A stretch of 64,000 nucleotides of DNA from an uncultured Dehalococcoidia bacterium (GTDB lineage: Bacteria > Chloroflexota > Dehalococcoidia > Lucifugimonadales > JADFKI01). The notes under the pieces were generated by a model that had not been told where the DNA came from, did not search any database, and saw nothing but the letters and a program-made list of their open reading frames with translations. This document shows, in pieces, positions 62,296 to 64,000 of this stretch. How positions within the stretch are numbered: the stretch's first letter is position 1; each line of letters begins with the position of its first letter. The position numbers and the translations under genes are program-made. The stretch is from assembly GCA_958295865.1 (NCBI GenBank), contig CATQHF010000003.1:248001-312000 (forward strand), written 5' to 3'.

Positions 62296-64000
62296 CTAGT
62301 CGTCGCCCACGCCGGGGGCGAAGATGGGCGGTTCGATGTCGGTTAGCGGCTTCGTCAGGCTTAGGCTGAACAGCTTGCCCTGCGTGCCAATCCACGAGCG
62401 ATTGTCGATGCGCGTCTGCTCGCCGTCAATCAGCGGCCGATTGTTGATGCGGATGCTCGGCTCGGTCTGCGCGCTGCGTATGTCAACATCGTCCTTGCCG
62501 AAGTAGAACGACAGCCCTCTCAGCTCCGGTATGCTGAGTTCCGAGCCGCTGAGCAGGTTCTTGGAAGTCACCACAGTCATGGTGGGGCGCTCAACCATGG
62601 AGAAGTCCACCAGCAGCTTGCCCTCATCATCGCACAGATAACCATACGGGCTTGGCCTCGTCAGTCCGTAGATGACATAGACTAGCGCGGCGACTGCCAG
62701 CGCGGACACTATGCCCGCTGCCGCGAACGCGGCTATCCTGATAATACTTGTGAGGCTGCTATCCTCCGGCTGCGGCTCAGGCGCGGGCGGCGCGACGGGC
62801 GCGGGCGGCGGCGGCGGCGGCGCGGCTTGGACGGGCGCGGGCGGCGGCGGCGGCGCCTGCGCGACTACGGGCGGCGGCGGTACCATCGACGAGATCACCG
62901 TTGAGCCGGTCGTGAACTTGTAGTCGCGCGCCGCATACTGCATATCCAGGCTGAACAGCAGCGTGTGAAGCTCCTCATTCGCGGGCGTGAACACGATGTC
63001 GAACTCCCAAGCGTGTCCCGTGTTCAGCAGGCTGCGCGGCATTATCTCGATTACGCCATCGCCGCTGCCGGACGACAGATGCGCGGACAGCAGGTTGACA
63101 GGTATGCCGTAGGGCTGCCCGTTGACCTTGACCTCCGCGCTGCCGATGATGACGCGCTCGCCCGGCAGCAGCGCCTCGGTGTGAGTCAGGTGAACATCCA
63201 GCGTCGGGAAGCTCTGCGCCGTAACCGAAGTGCGCGTGGATATGGAATGTTCATACTCGGGCCAGTAGAGCTCGATCTCCGCGCTGTAGCTGCCCTCAGC
63301 GCCGAGCGGCGGCACGGTCGTCGAATAGTAGGCATCCCCCGCGATGGCGTCGCCGAGCTCGCCGTTGTCGTTGAGCGCGTGCGTGAAGGTCTGCCCCGCC
63401 GCGTCGGTGAAGGTAACGCGCATCTCGCCGTTGGGCGCTTGCACGCGCTCCCCGCCGTCGGAGACATACGCCACGAACTCGGTGCTCCGGTCGAACGGAA
63501 TCGTGTCGAAGGACACCATGTGCAGGCTGAGGTTGTTCTTGGGATAGTGCCATGCGGATATGAAGCCCTCGCCGCCGCGAACATCCACCGACCATTCGCC
63601 GGGCGTCGGGTCGACGAGCGTCCATACCACCACATGCGGCGTCTCGATGACGCCTGACAGGGCGCGGTCGCCGCCTACCGCCTCCACACCGGACGGGTTC
63701 TTCAGGCTGAGCGAACCCCCAGCGCCCTGCTTGAAGAAGACGAGCGACGATTCGGTGGCGCTCGGCGCGATGTCCAGCGATGCGGTGAACACATCGTCGG
63801 ATGCGAGTTCGCCCTGGCCAATCTCGAAGAGCGAACCCCGCGCGTCCATGCTCAGGATGCTGTCGGCGATTACCTTCAGCTCCTGCGCCGTGGAGAGCGG
63901 GAAGATGTCGCCGCCCGTGCCGCCCGATGCGGTTCGCATGAACTGTCTGGCATAAGTGGACGAGCCGGGCAGCGCGACGCTGACGACCTGCCAGCCCTCC
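62296..64000 (-). CDS. von Willebrand factor A-type surface protein (5' end outside window)
   Basis: The frame is open to the window edge; upstream of Met63939 it reads VALPGSSTYARQF without a stop, so the gene starts beyond 64000. At least 568 residues are visible. The visible N-terminal part resembles the end of a vWA domain (GGDIFPLSTAQELKVIADSIL); beta-rich domains follow (SVDVRGGEGFISAW..., VTFTDAAGQTFTHALNDNGE, GDAIAGDAYYSTTVPPLG). A Pro-rich linker (about 390-440 of the visible part) precedes one helix (AAFAAAGIVSALAVAALVYVIYG), and a cytoplasmic tail of about 110 residues ends it. Likely an extracytoplasmic-facing protein. Confidence 0.8.
   Translation of the reverse strand, partial: EGWQVVSVALPGSSTYARQFMRTASGGTGGDIFPLSTAQELKVIADSILSMDARGSLFEIGQGELASDDVFTASLDIAPSATESSLVFFKQGAGGSLSLKNPSGVEAVGGDRALSGVIETPHVVVWTLVDPTPGEWSVDVRGGEGFISAWHYPKNNLSLHMVSFDTIPFDRSTEFVAYVSDGGERVQAPNGEMRVTFTDAAGQTFTHALNDNGELGDAIAGDAYYSTTVPPLGAEGSYSAEIELYWPEYEHSISTRTSVTAQSFPTLDVHLTHTEALLPGERVIIGSAEVKVNGQPYGIPVNLLSAHLSSGSGDGVIEIMPRSLLNTGHAWEFDIVFTPANEELHTLLFSLDMQYAARDYKFTTGSTVISSMVPPPPVVAQAPPPPPAPVQAAPPPPPPAPVAPPAPEPQPEDSSLTSIIRIAAFAAAGIVSALAVAALVYVIYGLTRPSPYGYLCDDEGKLLVDFSMVERPTMTVVTSKNLLSGSELSIPELRGLSFYFGKDDVDIRSAQTEPSIRINNRPLIDGEQTRIDNRSWIGTQGKLFSLSLTKPLTDIEPPIFAPGVGDD

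Overview
This is a 64 kb, GC-rich chromosomal stretch of a bacterium that most resembles a Chloroflexota lineage of the Dehalococcoidia/SAR202 type. That placement is inferred from gene content: an NADPH:F420 reductase, a GuaB3-type IMP dehydrogenase relative, ETF genes, an enolase-superfamily enzyme, tautomerase-like proteins, many TTG/GTG starts, and abundant short palindromic intergenic repeats. No rRNA or tRNA gene was recognised.

Layout. 1-4000: a sulfatase-like hydrolase and an etfB-etfA-hypothetical operon. 4176-8420 (minus): a GT39-like membrane protein carrying the window's signature C-terminal domain, and an EF-G paralogue. 8725-11326: npdG, an MBL-fold hydrolase and an AcuC-like deacetylase. 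11487-12296: a 269-residue protein of unknown function that recurs almost unchanged at 57204-58013. 13692-18644: def, a CCA-adding-type nucleotidyltransferase, secD and secF. 18685-27202: mixed metabolism and repair (alcohol dehydrogenase, 6PGDH-like enzyme, nfo, EamA transporter, SDR, CMD-like fusion, D-2-hydroxyacid dehydrogenase, DUF1643, queG). 27888-36679: a housekeeping core with guaB3, prmC, prfA, hisS, relA/spoT, rpsT and rpsP-khpA-rimM. 36676-40566: a DapA-like lyase, an orphan HsdR-N protein, an AbrB-like regulator, nudC and a small protein with a repeat-derived tail.

40702-53371 is the most unusual region. Four paralogous minus-strand genes each encode a nine-helix membrane domain followed by two to four tandem copies of a roughly 120-residue two-cysteine domain. 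The same domain ends the GT39-like protein at 4176-6206. An acyl-CoA synthetase/quinone oxidoreductase operon sits among them. Two family members have poly-G tracts (9 and 11 bases) at the same N-terminal position, one in frame and one out of frame, and a third is frameshifted nearby. This suggests a phase-variable, domain-shuffling surface or glycan-related family that I do not recognise as described.

53592-64000: two Uma2 nucleases, a thioesterase, an enolase-superfamily enzyme, the second copy of the 269-residue gene, two tautomerase-like proteins, an intact IS982-family insertion sequence, two cyclophilins (one a lipoprotein) and a von Willebrand-type protein cut by the window edge. A non-autonomous MITE-like element with 17-bp terminal inverted repeats and 7-bp target duplications occurs at least seven times, three of them directly behind genes of the repeat-domain family.
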